Source: Solirubrobacterales bacterium | GTDB taxonomy: Bacteria > Actinomycetota > Thermoleophilia > Solirubrobacterales > Solirubrobacteraceae | DNA length: 5,230 nt | Direction of reading: 5' to 3' | Assembly (NCBI GenBank): GCA_003244035.1 | Contig: QHBV01000097.1 | Span: 1-5,230, forward strand | In this document: in pieces, positions 1 through 5,230 of the stretch | Layout of the letters: every line of letters begins with the position of its first letter | Numbering within the stretch: the first letter of the stretch is position 1 | Translations under genes and position numbers: made by a program | The notes under the pieces: generated by a model | The model's database searches: none | What the model saw: only the letters and a program-made list of their open reading frames with translations | What the model was told of the DNA's origin: nothing

Positions 1-1586
1 GGCTTGACCGAGTACAGGTCGATCACCCGCGCGGAAACGCCGTCGGAGGCGAGCGTGTCGGCCGCCTTGATCGCCTCGTGCAGCGTGACCCCGGCGCCGA
101 TCAGGGTGACCTGGTCGTCGTCTGACTCGCGCACGACCTTGGCGCCCCCGATCGTGAACTTCTCGTCGGGACCGTAGATCGTGGGCATGCCCGAGCGCGT
201 GGAGCGGATGTAGGAGATACCGGGATGCTCGGCCATCTCCTGCACCAGCGCCACCGTCTGGTTGGGATCTGACGGATAGAGGACGACCGAGCCGCCCAGC
301 GCGCGGAACTCGGCCAGGTCCTCGAGCGCCATCTGGGACGGACCGTCCTCGCCGATTGAGACGCCGGCGTGCGAGCCGTTGATGCACAGCTTGGCCTGCG
401 AGATGACGGCCATGCGCACGAAGTCATAGGCGCGCGACAGGAAAGCCGCGAACGTGGCCGCGAACGGGGTCCAGCCGCGGACCTGGAAGCCCACCGCCTC
501 GGAGATCATCATCTGCTCTGCGATGTAGACCTCGAAGTAGCGCTCCGGGGTGTTCTTGAGCACCTCTTCCAGGTGGGTCGAGTTGCCGACCTCGCCGTCA
601 AGCGCGACGACGTCGCTGCGTCGCTGCATGAGCGCCGCCAGCCCCTCGCCGAACGCCTTGCGCGTCGGGACGGGGTCACCACCGAGCTCGTAGGTGGGCA
701 GCGGCGCCGAGGGGTCTGAGTCGAAGCGGTGCGGCTGACCGGCACTCTCGGGCTTGGCGACGTCGACGTGGATCGGGCCGACGTTGCCCAGCTCCTCGAT
801 CGCCTTCTTCGGGTCCTTGAGCGGCTGGCCGTGCTTGCCCTCGACGTTGGCCGTCTCGCTGGCACCCTGGCCCTTGATCGTGCGCGCCACGATCATCGTG
901 GGACAGTCGGCAGTCGCCTCGGCCTCGGTGAACGCACGGTCAATGGCGGCGATGTCATGACCGTCGATTTCGATCGCATGCCAGCCCGAGGCCTCGGCGC
1001 GCCCGGCATAGGAGCGTAGGTCCCAACCGTGCATCGTCTCGCCCCGCTGGCCCAAGCGGTTGACGTCGACGATCGTCACGAGGTTGTCTAGTCCCTCCTT
1101 GCCGGCGTGCTCCACGGCCTCCCAGATCGAGCCCTCGGCCATCTCGGAGTCGCCGCACAGGGTCCACACCCGGTAGGGCAGGCGGTCCAGATCACGGGCG
1201 CACAGCGCGACGCCGGCCGCGATAGGCATGCCCTGACCCAGCGATCCCGTGGCCACGTCGACCCACGGCAGCTCGGGCGTCGGGTGGCCCTGTAGACGCG
1301 AGCCGAACTGGCGGAACGTGAGCAGCTCCTCATCGTCTATGGCGCCGGCGGCGACGAACATCGCGTAGACCAGAGGCGAGGCGTGGCCCTTGGAGAAGAT
1401 CAGGTGGTCGTTATTGGGGTTCTCGGGGGCGTCGTAGTCGTAGTGCAGGTGGCGCGCCATGAGGACGGCCATCAGGTCCGCGGCCGACATCGACGAGGTG
1501 GGGTGCCCCGAGGAGGCGGCGTCCGCCGCGCGGATCGAGTCGATGCGCAGGCGCTGGGCGAGCTGATGGATCTCTTCGTTGGTCAT
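1..1586 (-). CDS. tkt: Transketolase, short animal-like type (3' end cut by window edge)
   Basis: Transketolase moves two-carbon ketol units between sugar phosphates in the cytosolic non-oxidative pentose phosphate pathway, using thiamine diphosphate (ThDP) and a divalent metal. An uninterrupted frame gives 528 residues with no stop before the left edge; from family length I expect about 90 more. The order is the ThDP-binding PP domain (about 1-270), the Pyr domain (about 305-470) and the start of the C-terminal domain. Visible landmarks are SGHPTS with His28, GHPTP, ATGSLGQG, the metal/ThDP motif GDS at 145-147 with Asn176 in DVNRLGQ, His252 in KHGQPL, catalytic Glu357 in IAEQ, and His406 in GSHAGVSIGEDGPSQ. 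Spacing matches human TKT with almost no indels, unlike the longer E. coli TktA type. The motif reads GDS instead of the textbook GDG. The ATG at 1586-1584 is chosen because AGAGG (1599-1595) sits 8 nt upstream. It lies 86 bp downstream of the MFS gene on the same strand. Confidence 0.96.
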   Translation of the reverse strand, partial: MTNEEIHQLAQRLRIDSIRAADAASSGHPTSSMSAADLMAVLMARHLHYDYDAPENPNNDHLIFSKGHASPLVYAMFVAAGAIDDEELLTFRQFGSRLQGHPTPELPWVDVATGSLGQGMPIAAGVALCARDLDRLPYRVWTLCGDSEMAEGSIWEAVEHAGKEGLDNLVTIVDVNRLGQRGETMHGWDLRSYAGRAEASGWHAIEIDGHDIAAIDRAFTEAEATADCPTMIVARTIKGQGASETANVEGKHGQPLKDPKKAIEELGNVGPIHVDVAKPESAGQPHRFDSDPSAPLPTYELGGDPVPTRKAFGEGLAALMQRRSDVVALDGEVGNSTHLEEVLKNTPERYFEVYIAEQMMISEAVGFQVRGWTPFAATFAAFLSRAYDFVRMAVISQAKLCINGSHAGVSIGEDGPSQMALEDLAEFRALGGSVVLYPSDPNQTVALVQEMAEHPGISYIRSTRSGMPTIYGPDEKFTIGGAKVVRESDDDQVTLIGAGVTLHEAIKAADTLASDGVSARVIDLYSVK

Positions 1587-1594
1587 GTGGCCTA

Positions 1595-1599
1595 CCTCT
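1595..1599 (-). promoter_or_regulatory. Ribosome binding site of transketolase
   Basis: On the minus strand AGAGG lies 8 nt before the ATG at 1586. This is good Shine-Dalgarno spacing and supports the chosen start. The next in-frame ATG is far into the conserved N-terminal domain. Confidence 0.7.
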
Positions 1600-1634
1600 G
1601 GGATCGGGGCCGTCGTACTCGGAGTTTTGCGCAT

Positions 1635-1659
1635 CGGCGGCCGTGTCACACATCCGCCG
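1635..1659. repeat. 25-bp interrupted dyad between the MFS gene and tkt
   Basis: The outer arms CGGCGG (1635-1640) and CCGCCG (1654-1659) and the inner arms GTGT (1643-1646) and ACAC (1648-1651) are symmetric about base 1647, so 10 of 12 half-site positions pair. In minus-strand RNA one of the two remaining pairs would be a U-G wobble, giving a strong hairpin starting 13 nt after the MFS stop. No T-run follows (the next bases are ATGCGCAAAACT), so it is not a standard intrinsic terminator. It could be an operator for tkt, an RNA-processing or stabilising hairpin, or a Rho-assisted stop. The dyad itself is directly visible; its function is unknown. Confidence 0.6.
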
Positions 1660-1672
1660 TGCTCGATGATTA

Positions 1673-3109
1673 TCACGCGGTCTCCCGGCTCTCGGTCGGC
1701 CGGCGGCGTGAGACCGCCGAGCCGGCGTCGGGATGCAGGCGCAACGCTGCCGCGGTGGCCATCAGCACGACGGCCGCCATCAGCCCGAAAGCCACCGCGT
1801 AGGCGTCACCGGACGACGCGTGGCGGCTGAGCAGGGCGGCAAGCGGGCGCCCCGCCCGGACCGCGATCGCCGCCAACGGAACCCCCAGACCGACCGACAG
1901 CTGCTGAGCGGTTGCCTGCAGCGTGTTGGCGTCGCGCAGCTGCTCGGGCGGCGTGTCCGAGAAGGCGATCGTCGTATAGCCGGTCATCCCCACCGAGCGC
2001 CCGACGCCGGAGAGCACCGCCACCAGCGCGATCACCACCAGTGGCGTCCCGGCGCTGAACATCCCGGCGGCGACCATCGTGGCGGCCGCTCCCGCGGTCG
2101 CCGCCACCAGCACCGGGCGAAAGCCGAAGCGGCGCAGCAGGGGGGTGGTCGCCGGCTTGATCGCGATGTTGCCCACGAACACGAACAGCACCAGCGCACC
2201 CGACTTGACCGGGCTCCAGCCGAACACGTCCTGAAACAACAGCGTGAGCAGGAAGGGGACGGCGGCGACGCTGCACCAGAACAGCGAACCCGAGCCGATC
2301 GCGGTCCGAAACGTCGTTACCCGCAGTGTGCGCAGGTTGACCAGCGGGTGCGCGGCGCGCAGCAGGTGCCGGGCGGCCGCCGCCAGCGCGAGGACGGCCG
2401 CCGCCCCGAGCACCGCCGCCAACGTCCAATCCCCACCGGTCTCGGAGAGCACCTCGGCGGTGTACGTGGCGGCCGCGAGACCCGCGCAGGTGAGCGCCAC
2501 GCCGGGCACGTCCAGCGGCGGGGCGCCCGCCGAGCGCCCGCCGTCGATCAGCCGCCAGGCGATCACCCAGGCGATCACTCCGAGCGGCACGTTGACCAGG
2601 AACAGCCATCGCCAGCTGGCGTAGGTCGTCAACAGGCCGCCGGCCAGCGGCGCTACCACCGGCGCGATCAGCGCCGGCCAGACGAGCAGCGAGGTGACCC
2701 TCAGCAGGTCGGACTTCTCGGTCTGCGAGAGCACGACGAGCCGGCCCACGGGCACCATCATCGCCCCGCCTGCCCCCTGGGCGACGCGACACGCCACCAG
2801 CTCGGCGAACGTGGCGCTCACCGCACAGCCCAGCGAGGCGGCGGTGAAGATCGCGATCGCCGCCAGGAACACCGGGCGGGCGCCCCACCGCGTCGCCAGC
2901 CAGCCGCTGAGCGGGATGAGGACGGCCAGCGTGACCAGGTAGGCGGCGATCACCAGGCTCACCGACGTGGCCGGCACCCCCAGGGCGCGCCCGATGCGCG
3001 GCGCTGCCGTGGTGACGATCGTGCCGTCGAGATTCTCCATGAAGAAGCAGGCCGCGACCAGCAGCGCGACGTTGCGCAGCCGCCGGTCGATGGCGTCCGT
3101 CGAGCTCAC
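1673..3109 (-). CDS. MFS exporter, DHA2 (14-helix, EmrB/QacA-like) family
   Basis: This is a predicted proton-coupled inner-membrane exporter of drugs or metabolites; the substrate cannot be read from sequence. From the chosen GTG it is 478 residues, normal for the 14-helix DHA2 family. Helix 1 (about 12-35) carries the family signature MENLDGTIVTTAAP, most like the MdtD/HsrA branch. The helix 2-3 loop holds MFS motif A as GWLATRWGARPV (69-80). Helix 5 has the antiporter motif C region as APVVAPLAGG (149-158), with alanines where glycines are usual. WRWLFLVNVPLG (167-178) is the typical DHA2 motif before helix 6. The Arg/Ser-rich tail (about 463-478) is cytosolic. The frame stays open up to a TTG at 3160, but that would overlap the divergent nfeD start; the GTG at 3109 leaves about 12 residues before helix 1 and has an AGG 9 nt upstream. 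A GTG at 3130 is the alternative. No regulator gene adjoins it. Confidence 0.9.
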   Translation of the reverse strand: MSSTDAIDRRLRNVALLVAACFFMENLDGTIVTTAAPRIGRALGVPATSVSLVIAAYLVTLAVLIPLSGWLATRWGARPVFLAAIAIFTAASLGCAVSATFAELVACRVAQGAGGAMMVPVGRLVVLSQTEKSDLLRVTSLLVWPALIAPVVAPLAGGLLTTYASWRWLFLVNVPLGVIAWVIAWRLIDGGRSAGAPPLDVPGVALTCAGLAAATYTAEVLSETGGDWTLAAVLGAAAVLALAAAARHLLRAAHPLVNLRTLRVTTFRTAIGSGSLFWCSVAAVPFLLTLLFQDVFGWSPVKSGALVLFVFVGNIAIKPATTPLLRRFGFRPVLVAATAGAAATMVAAGMFSAGTPLVVIALVAVLSGVGRSVGMTGYTTIAFSDTPPEQLRDANTLQATAQQLSVGLGVPLAAIAVRAGRPLAALLSRHASSGDAYAVAFGLMAAVVLMATAAALRLHPDAGSAVSRRRPTESRETA

Positions 3110-3116
3110 CCGGCCA

Positions 3117-3122
3117 AACCTA
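3117..3122 (-). promoter_or_regulatory. Possible -10 element of the MFS gene
   Basis: The minus strand reads TAGGTT, matching the TAnnnT pattern and ending 7 nt before the GTG at 3109, which would make this transcript nearly leaderless. No convincing -35 lies 16-18 nt upstream, so this is weak. It touches the -35 element proposed for nfeD on the other strand. Confidence 0.25.
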
Positions 3123-3151
3123 TTGGTCACAAGCCCGCGTGAGCGTACGAT
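3123..3151 (+). promoter_or_regulatory. Sigma-70-type promoter of the nfeD-slipin operon
   Basis: TTGGTC (3123-3128) and TACGAT (3146-3151) are separated by exactly 17 bp, close to the housekeeping consensus. The expected transcription start is about 3158-3160, at or one or two bases before the nfeD ATG at 3160, so the mRNA would be leaderless or nearly so. The gap to the divergent MFS start is only 50 bp, so the two promoters probably overlap. Confidence 0.5.
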
Positions 3152-3159
3152 TAGGGGCA

Positions 3160-3642
3160 ATGACGGCCCTCGGGATGGTTCTGCTGGTGGTGGGAGCGCT
3201 GGTCGCGACCGCCGAGGCGCACTATCCCGCCCACGGCGTCGCCGGCGGGATAGGCGTGTTGGCGATGGCGCTGGGCGCGGTGCTGGCGATCAGCGGCCTG
3301 GGTGCGGGGCTGGCCCTGGGGCTGCTGGGCGGGGTCGCGCTGGCGGGGGTCGGCGGCGGAGCGCTGCTGCTCTCGGTGCGCAGCGGTGTCGCGGTTCGCC
3401 ATCGCCGGGTTCGTAGCGGCGCGGAGGCGATCGTCGGCGAGATCGGCGTCGTGCGCCACTGGTCACGTGACGACGGCAGCGTGGCACTGCACGGAGCGCT
3501 GTGGCAAGCCCGTCGCTCGCCGGCGCTCGATGACGACGAGGACGAGGACGGCGGCCTTCGGGCGGGCGACTCCGTCGTCGTAGAACGGCTGAGCGGGCTG
3601 ACGCTGTCGGTCCGTCCGGCCGAGAAATGGGAGCTCTTCTAG
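3160..3642 (+). CDS. nfeD: NfeD-family membrane protein
   Basis: NfeD proteins are inner-membrane partners of slipins/flotillins and are thought to help build or stabilise membrane microdomains; this short form lacks the ClpP-like protease domain of long NfeD. The 160-residue protein starts with about three hydrophobic segments (about 3-19, 26-47 and 49-73), rich in Gly, Ala, Leu and Val. After a basic stretch (RHRRVRSG, 80-87) comes the soluble OB-fold domain: GAEAIVGEIGVVR (87-99), HGALWQARR (111-119) and RAGDSVVVERLSGLTLSVRP (134-153), the classic NfeD C-terminal pattern. An acidic run DDDEDED (124-130) interrupts the OB fold where most family members have a short loop. The ATG at 3160 is preferred over the GTG at 3139 because the promoter -10 falls between them. 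Its stop abuts the slipin ATG, so the two are one operon. Confidence 0.88.
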   Translation: MTALGMVLLVVGALVATAEAHYPAHGVAGGIGVLAMALGAVLAISGLGAGLALGLLGGVALAGVGGGALLLSVRSGVAVRHRRVRSGAEAIVGEIGVVRHWSRDDGSVALHGALWQARRSPALDDDEDEDGGLRAGDSVVVERLSGLTLSVRPAEKWELF

Positions 3643-4575
3643 ATGGTCATCGCAATCGTCGTCATCGTGGCCGTGCTGCTGGTCGTCGGCCTCACCACGC
3701 TGGCCAGCTCGGTGCGGGTGCTGCGCGAATACGAGCGGGGGGTCGTGTTCCGACTCGGCCGGCTGATGGAGCTGCGCGGCCCAGGCCTGCAGCTGCTGGT
3801 CCCCACGCTTGACCGGATGGTGCGCGTCAGCCTGCGCACGGTGACCCTGACCGTCCCGCCGCAGGAGATCATCACCCGCGATAACGTTCCCGCGCGCGTG
3901 ACGGCGGTCGCCTACTACCGTGTGATCGACCCCTCCAAGGCCATCACCGAGGTGGAGAGCTTCCAGTCGGCGACCCTGCAGATCGCCCAGACGACGCTGC
4001 GCTCGGTGCTGGGCGTGGCCGACCTCGACACGCTGCTCTCCGAGCGCGAGCACCTCAACGACTCGCTGGCCAAGGTGATCGACACCCAGACCGAGCCTTG
4101 GGGCATCAAGGTCACGATGGTGGAGATCAAGGACGTCGAGATCCCCGAGCGCATGCAGCACGCCATTGCCCGCCAGGCCGAGGCCGAGCGCGAGCGCCGC
4201 GCGAAGATCATCAACGCCGAAGGCGAGTTCCAGTCGGCGGCCAAGCTCGGCGAAGCGGCCGACGTGATGAGCCGCAACCCCACCACGCTGCAGCTGCGCT
4301 ACCTCCAGACCCTGCGCGAGATCGGCGGCCAGCAGAACTCGACGATCGTCTTCCCGATGCCGATCGACCTCATTCGCCCGATGATGGAGGCGCTGGGCAC
4401 AGGCGCTGCGCCCGGCAAGAGCGAGTCCGGGCCCGTGGCAGCCGGCGAGCCGCAGCAACTCGAAGATCCCACCTCCGCGCCGGAGCTCGGACCGGGTGCC
4501 GAGGAACTCCCGAACTCGCTGCGCGAGCGAATCGGCCAAGCGACCGAGCACCCCCACCTACCCGAGCGCGACTAG
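3643..4575 (+). CDS. Slipin family protein (stomatin/SPFH, Band 7)
   Basis: Slipins are membrane-anchored oligomeric SPFH scaffolds that organise membrane microdomains and often pair with NfeD. This 310-residue protein has one N-terminal hydrophobic helix (about 2-23). The slipin signature follows: VRVLREYERGVVFRLGRL (24-41), RGPGLQLLVP (45-54), then the SPFH core through ARVTAVAYYRVIDPSKA (84-100), LRSVLGVADLDTLLSERE (119-136) and VTMVEIKDVEIPERMQHAI (157-175). A charged Ala/Glu/Arg-rich coiled coil (176-208, QAEAERERRAKIINAEGE) leads to the conserved end LRYLQTLREIGG...STIVFPMPIDL (218-243). A tail of about 60 residues (252-310), rich in Pro, Gly and Glu, extends past the conserved region and looks disordered. 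The ATG immediately follows the nfeD TAG; GGGAG at 3629-3633, inside nfeD, is the likely ribosome binding site with 9-nt spacing. No intrinsic terminator is visible after the stop. Confidence 0.94.
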   Translation: MVIAIVVIVAVLLVVGLTTLASSVRVLREYERGVVFRLGRLMELRGPGLQLLVPTLDRMVRVSLRTVTLTVPPQEIITRDNVPARVTAVAYYRVIDPSKAITEVESFQSATLQIAQTTLRSVLGVADLDTLLSEREHLNDSLAKVIDTQTEPWGIKVTMVEIKDVEIPERMQHAIARQAEAERERRAKIINAEGEFQSAAKLGEAADVMSRNPTTLQLRYLQTLREIGGQQNSTIVFPMPIDLIRPMMEALGTGAAPGKSESGPVAAGEPQQLEDPTSAPELGPGAEELPNSLRERIGQATEHPHLPERD

Positions 4576-4893
4576 CGCACCAGCTTGGAGGAGTGCAGCT
4601 GCAGCGTCCGCTCGTGCCCACGTAGCGCAGAGTGAACGCCGCCGGGATGGTGCCCTGGATCGCCCGGGACAACCATGCACCTGCGCGCTTCACCGTCTTC
4701 CACGGCTTGTCGTAGTGGCGCTGGGCGGCCCTGATCCCGCTGGGGATCACCGTGGTGCTGGTGGCGAACCACCGGTCTCACGGGCCGAGTCGGGGGCCGC
4801 GACGCGAAAGTCGTAGGTGTGACCGGAACTCCCGGAGACCGTCAGCGACGTCCGCGCGGTGAACGGACTGAGGGTGCGCCAGGCGGCGTTGGG
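4572..4893 (-). pseudogene. Decayed 3' remnant of an exported FN3-like domain protein
   Basis: No intact gene lies between slipin and typA, but three minus-strand frames join into a recognisable protein tail. Frame one (4893-4782) reads AAWRTLSPFTARTSLTVSG, then SSGHTYDFRVAAPDSA, which resembles the end of a fibronectin-III-like beta sandwich. Near 4775-4782 the likeness jumps to a second frame (4777 to about 4616): DRWFATSTTVIPSG, RHYDKPWKTVKRAGAW, then FTLRYVG. The last piece, RTLQLHSSKLVR with a TAG at 4574-4572, is in the third frame (from about 4610). So there is one frameshift, then a second shift with an apparent deletion of roughly 20 residues between the FTLRY and LQLHSS strands. No start codon, signal peptide or ribosome binding site accompanies it, and its upstream part is missing. 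Family recognition is from memory of secreted Thermoleophilia proteins, unconfirmed by search. Sequencing error could explain single shifts, but not the missing 5' part. Confidence 0.6.
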
Positions 4894-4976
4894 CCGAGAT
4901 GTGCCAGCCCGACGCTGCCCAGCATCGGATAGTGGTTGTGCGGTCAAGGATCCAGAAGATCTCGCGGGCGGTCGAG

Positions 4977-5000
4977 AAAAAGCACCTATAGCTGCCCTTT
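4977..5000. repeat. Imperfect AT-rich dyad upstream of typA
   Basis: The sequence is symmetric around CTATAG (4986-4991): AAA (4977-4979) pairs with TTT (4998-5000) and GCA (4982-4984) with TGC (4993-4995). Three of twelve half-site positions mismatch. It is too weak as an RNA hairpin to be a terminator and could be a protein-binding site or part of the typA promoter region. Confidence 0.3.
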
Positions 5001-5007
5001 TATCGCA

Positions 5008-5025
5008 CGCAACCCTGAGGTTGCG
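5008..5025 (+). repeat. Perfect 7-bp hairpin in the typA upstream region
   Basis: CGCAACC (5008-5014) and GGTTGCG (5019-5025) form a perfect 7-bp stem around a CTGA loop, ending 32 bp before the typA ATG. No T-run follows on either strand, so it is not a standard intrinsic terminator. It may be an operator or, if transcription begins upstream, a structured element in the leader. Confidence 0.5.
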
Positions 5026-5038
5026 CCTCGGACCCGTC

Positions 5039-5044
5039 TAACCT
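5039..5044 (+). promoter_or_regulatory. Possible -10 element of typA
   Basis: TAACCT fits TAnnnT and would place the transcript start near 5051, leaving about 7 nt before the ATG. That agrees with the lack of any Shine-Dalgarno sequence there. No good -35 is present at 16-18 bp spacing, so confidence is low. Confidence 0.25.
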
Positions 5045-5057
5045 CCACGGCCGACCC

Positions 5058-5230
5058 ATGGCAGTCCGCTCCGACATCCGCAACCTGGCGATCATCGCCC
5101 ACGTCGACCACGGCAAGACGACGCTAGTCGACGCGCTGCTGTGGCAGTCCGGCGCGTTCCGCGACAACCAGGCGGTCAACGAGCGCGTCATGGACTCGAT
5201 GGACCTGGAGCGCGAGAAGGGGATCACGAT
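5058..5230 (+). CDS. typA: TypA/BipA ribosome-associated GTPase (5' end only)
   Basis: TypA/BipA is a translational GTPase of the EF-G/LepA superfamily that binds the ribosome and supports ribosome assembly and stress or cold growth. Only 57 full codons are inside the window, out of roughly 600 in the family. They read MAVRSDIRNLAIIAHVDHGK at the start, with the P-loop G1 motif AHVDHGKT at 14-21. TLVDALLWQSGAFR (22-35) and ERVMDSMDLEREKGIT (42-57) follow, and the final Thr57 is the switch I (G2) residue. The pattern VDALL-QSG-FR with ERVMDS-DLEREKGIT separates TypA from LepA and EF-G. The position before DLERE is Met, where many TypA proteins have Asn. The ATG at 5058 gives the expected N-terminal length; no Shine-Dalgarno sequence precedes it (CACGGCCGACCC), suggesting a short-leader or leaderless message. 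Confidence 0.93.
   Translation, partial: MAVRSDIRNLAIIAHVDHGKTTLVDALLWQSGAFRDNQAVNERVMDSMDLEREKGIT

Larger units (their letters stand above)
4894..5057. other. Non-coding leader region upstream of typA
   Basis: No gene is supported here. The region has a locally AT-richer patch (about 4975-5003) in an otherwise GC-rich window and two inverted repeats, described separately, just before typA. I see no clear -35/-10 pair, although TAACCT at 5039-5044 could be a -10. Confidence 0.5.

Noticed and set aside
1806..2888. A 360-codon minus-strand frame inside the MFS gene
   Set aside because: It is out of frame with the exporter and is Gly/Arg/Ala-rich, a typical GC shadow.
1733..3142. A 469-codon open frame on the plus strand
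   Set aside because: It lies fully antisense to the clear MFS exporter. The product is an Arg/Gln/His/Gly-rich string with no domain, as expected from a high-GC shadow frame.
3139..3159. GTG at 3139 as the nfeD start
   Set aside because: The likely -10 element TACGAT (3146-3151) lies between it and the ATG at 3160, so the mRNA would not include it.
3110..3160. TTG at 3160 as the MFS start
   Set aside because: It would add 17 charged residues unlike the family N-terminus, overlap the divergent nfeD start and include the promoter region. The GTG at 3109 fits better.
3463..4557. A 364-codon open frame on the minus strand
   Set aside because: It is antisense to slipin and the end of nfeD, has biased composition (His, Leu, Arg, Gln) and no recognisable motif, while both plus-strand genes have strong family motifs.
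4594..4603. Perfect palindrome TGCAGCTGCA just past the slipin stop
   Set aside because: It is short and GC-rich, has no T-run, and is explained by the LQLH codons of the remnant.
4732..4749. 7-bp hairpin TGATCCC-GCTG-GGGATCA after slipin, as a terminator
   Set aside because: No T-run follows on either strand, and it falls inside the former coding sequence for VIPSGI in the FN3-like remnant, so it is probably coincidental.
4496..4816. Plus-strand open frame running out of slipin into the gap
   Set aside because: It has no motif and no ribosome binding site, and it is antisense to the FN3-like remnant.
1..5230. CRISPR array, tRNA, rRNA, insertion sequence or toxin-antitoxin pair
   Set aside because: No regularly spaced repeats, cloverleaf, rRNA segment, transposase motif or target duplications could be seen by reading both strands.

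Overview
This is a GC-rich bacterial window with dense coding, few gaps and GTG starts. It most resembles a high-GC Actinomycetota chromosome. The decayed fibronectin-III-like fragment near 4572-4893 resembles, from memory, exported proteins of Solirubrobacterales/Thermoleophilia, so that class is my best guess. The assignment is inference; there is no rRNA or other strong taxonomic marker here.

Layout. (1) 1-1586, minus strand: the first 528 residues of a fused transketolase of the short, animal-like type, cut by the left window edge. (2) 1587-1672: a short gap containing a strong 25-bp dyad. (3) 1673-3109, minus: a DHA2-type, 14-helix MFS exporter lying just upstream of transketolase on the same strand. 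(4) 3110-3159: a 50-bp divergent promoter gap. (5) 3160-3642, plus: a membrane NfeD-family protein, followed with no gap by (6) 3643-4575, plus: a slipin/stomatin (SPFH) protein. (7) 4572-4893, minus: a frameshifted, shortened remnant of an exported FN3-like protein gene. (8) 4894-5057: a leader region with two inverted repeats. (9) 5058-right edge, plus: the start of the ribosome-associated GTPase TypA/BipA.

How the genes relate. NfeD plus slipin is a conserved bacterial pair that builds a membrane microdomain scaffold, and their abutting genes indicate one operon. The MFS exporter and transketolase may share a transcript but have no obvious biochemical link; the dyad between them could separate or regulate them. 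Transketolase (pentose phosphate pathway) and TypA (translation/stress GTPase) are housekeeping genes.

I found no CRISPR array, tRNA, rRNA, insertion sequence or convincing novel multi-gene system. The points most worth a second look are the decayed FN3-like gene, the apparently leaderless nfeD promoter, the dyad upstream of transketolase, and the acidic insert in the NfeD soluble domain.
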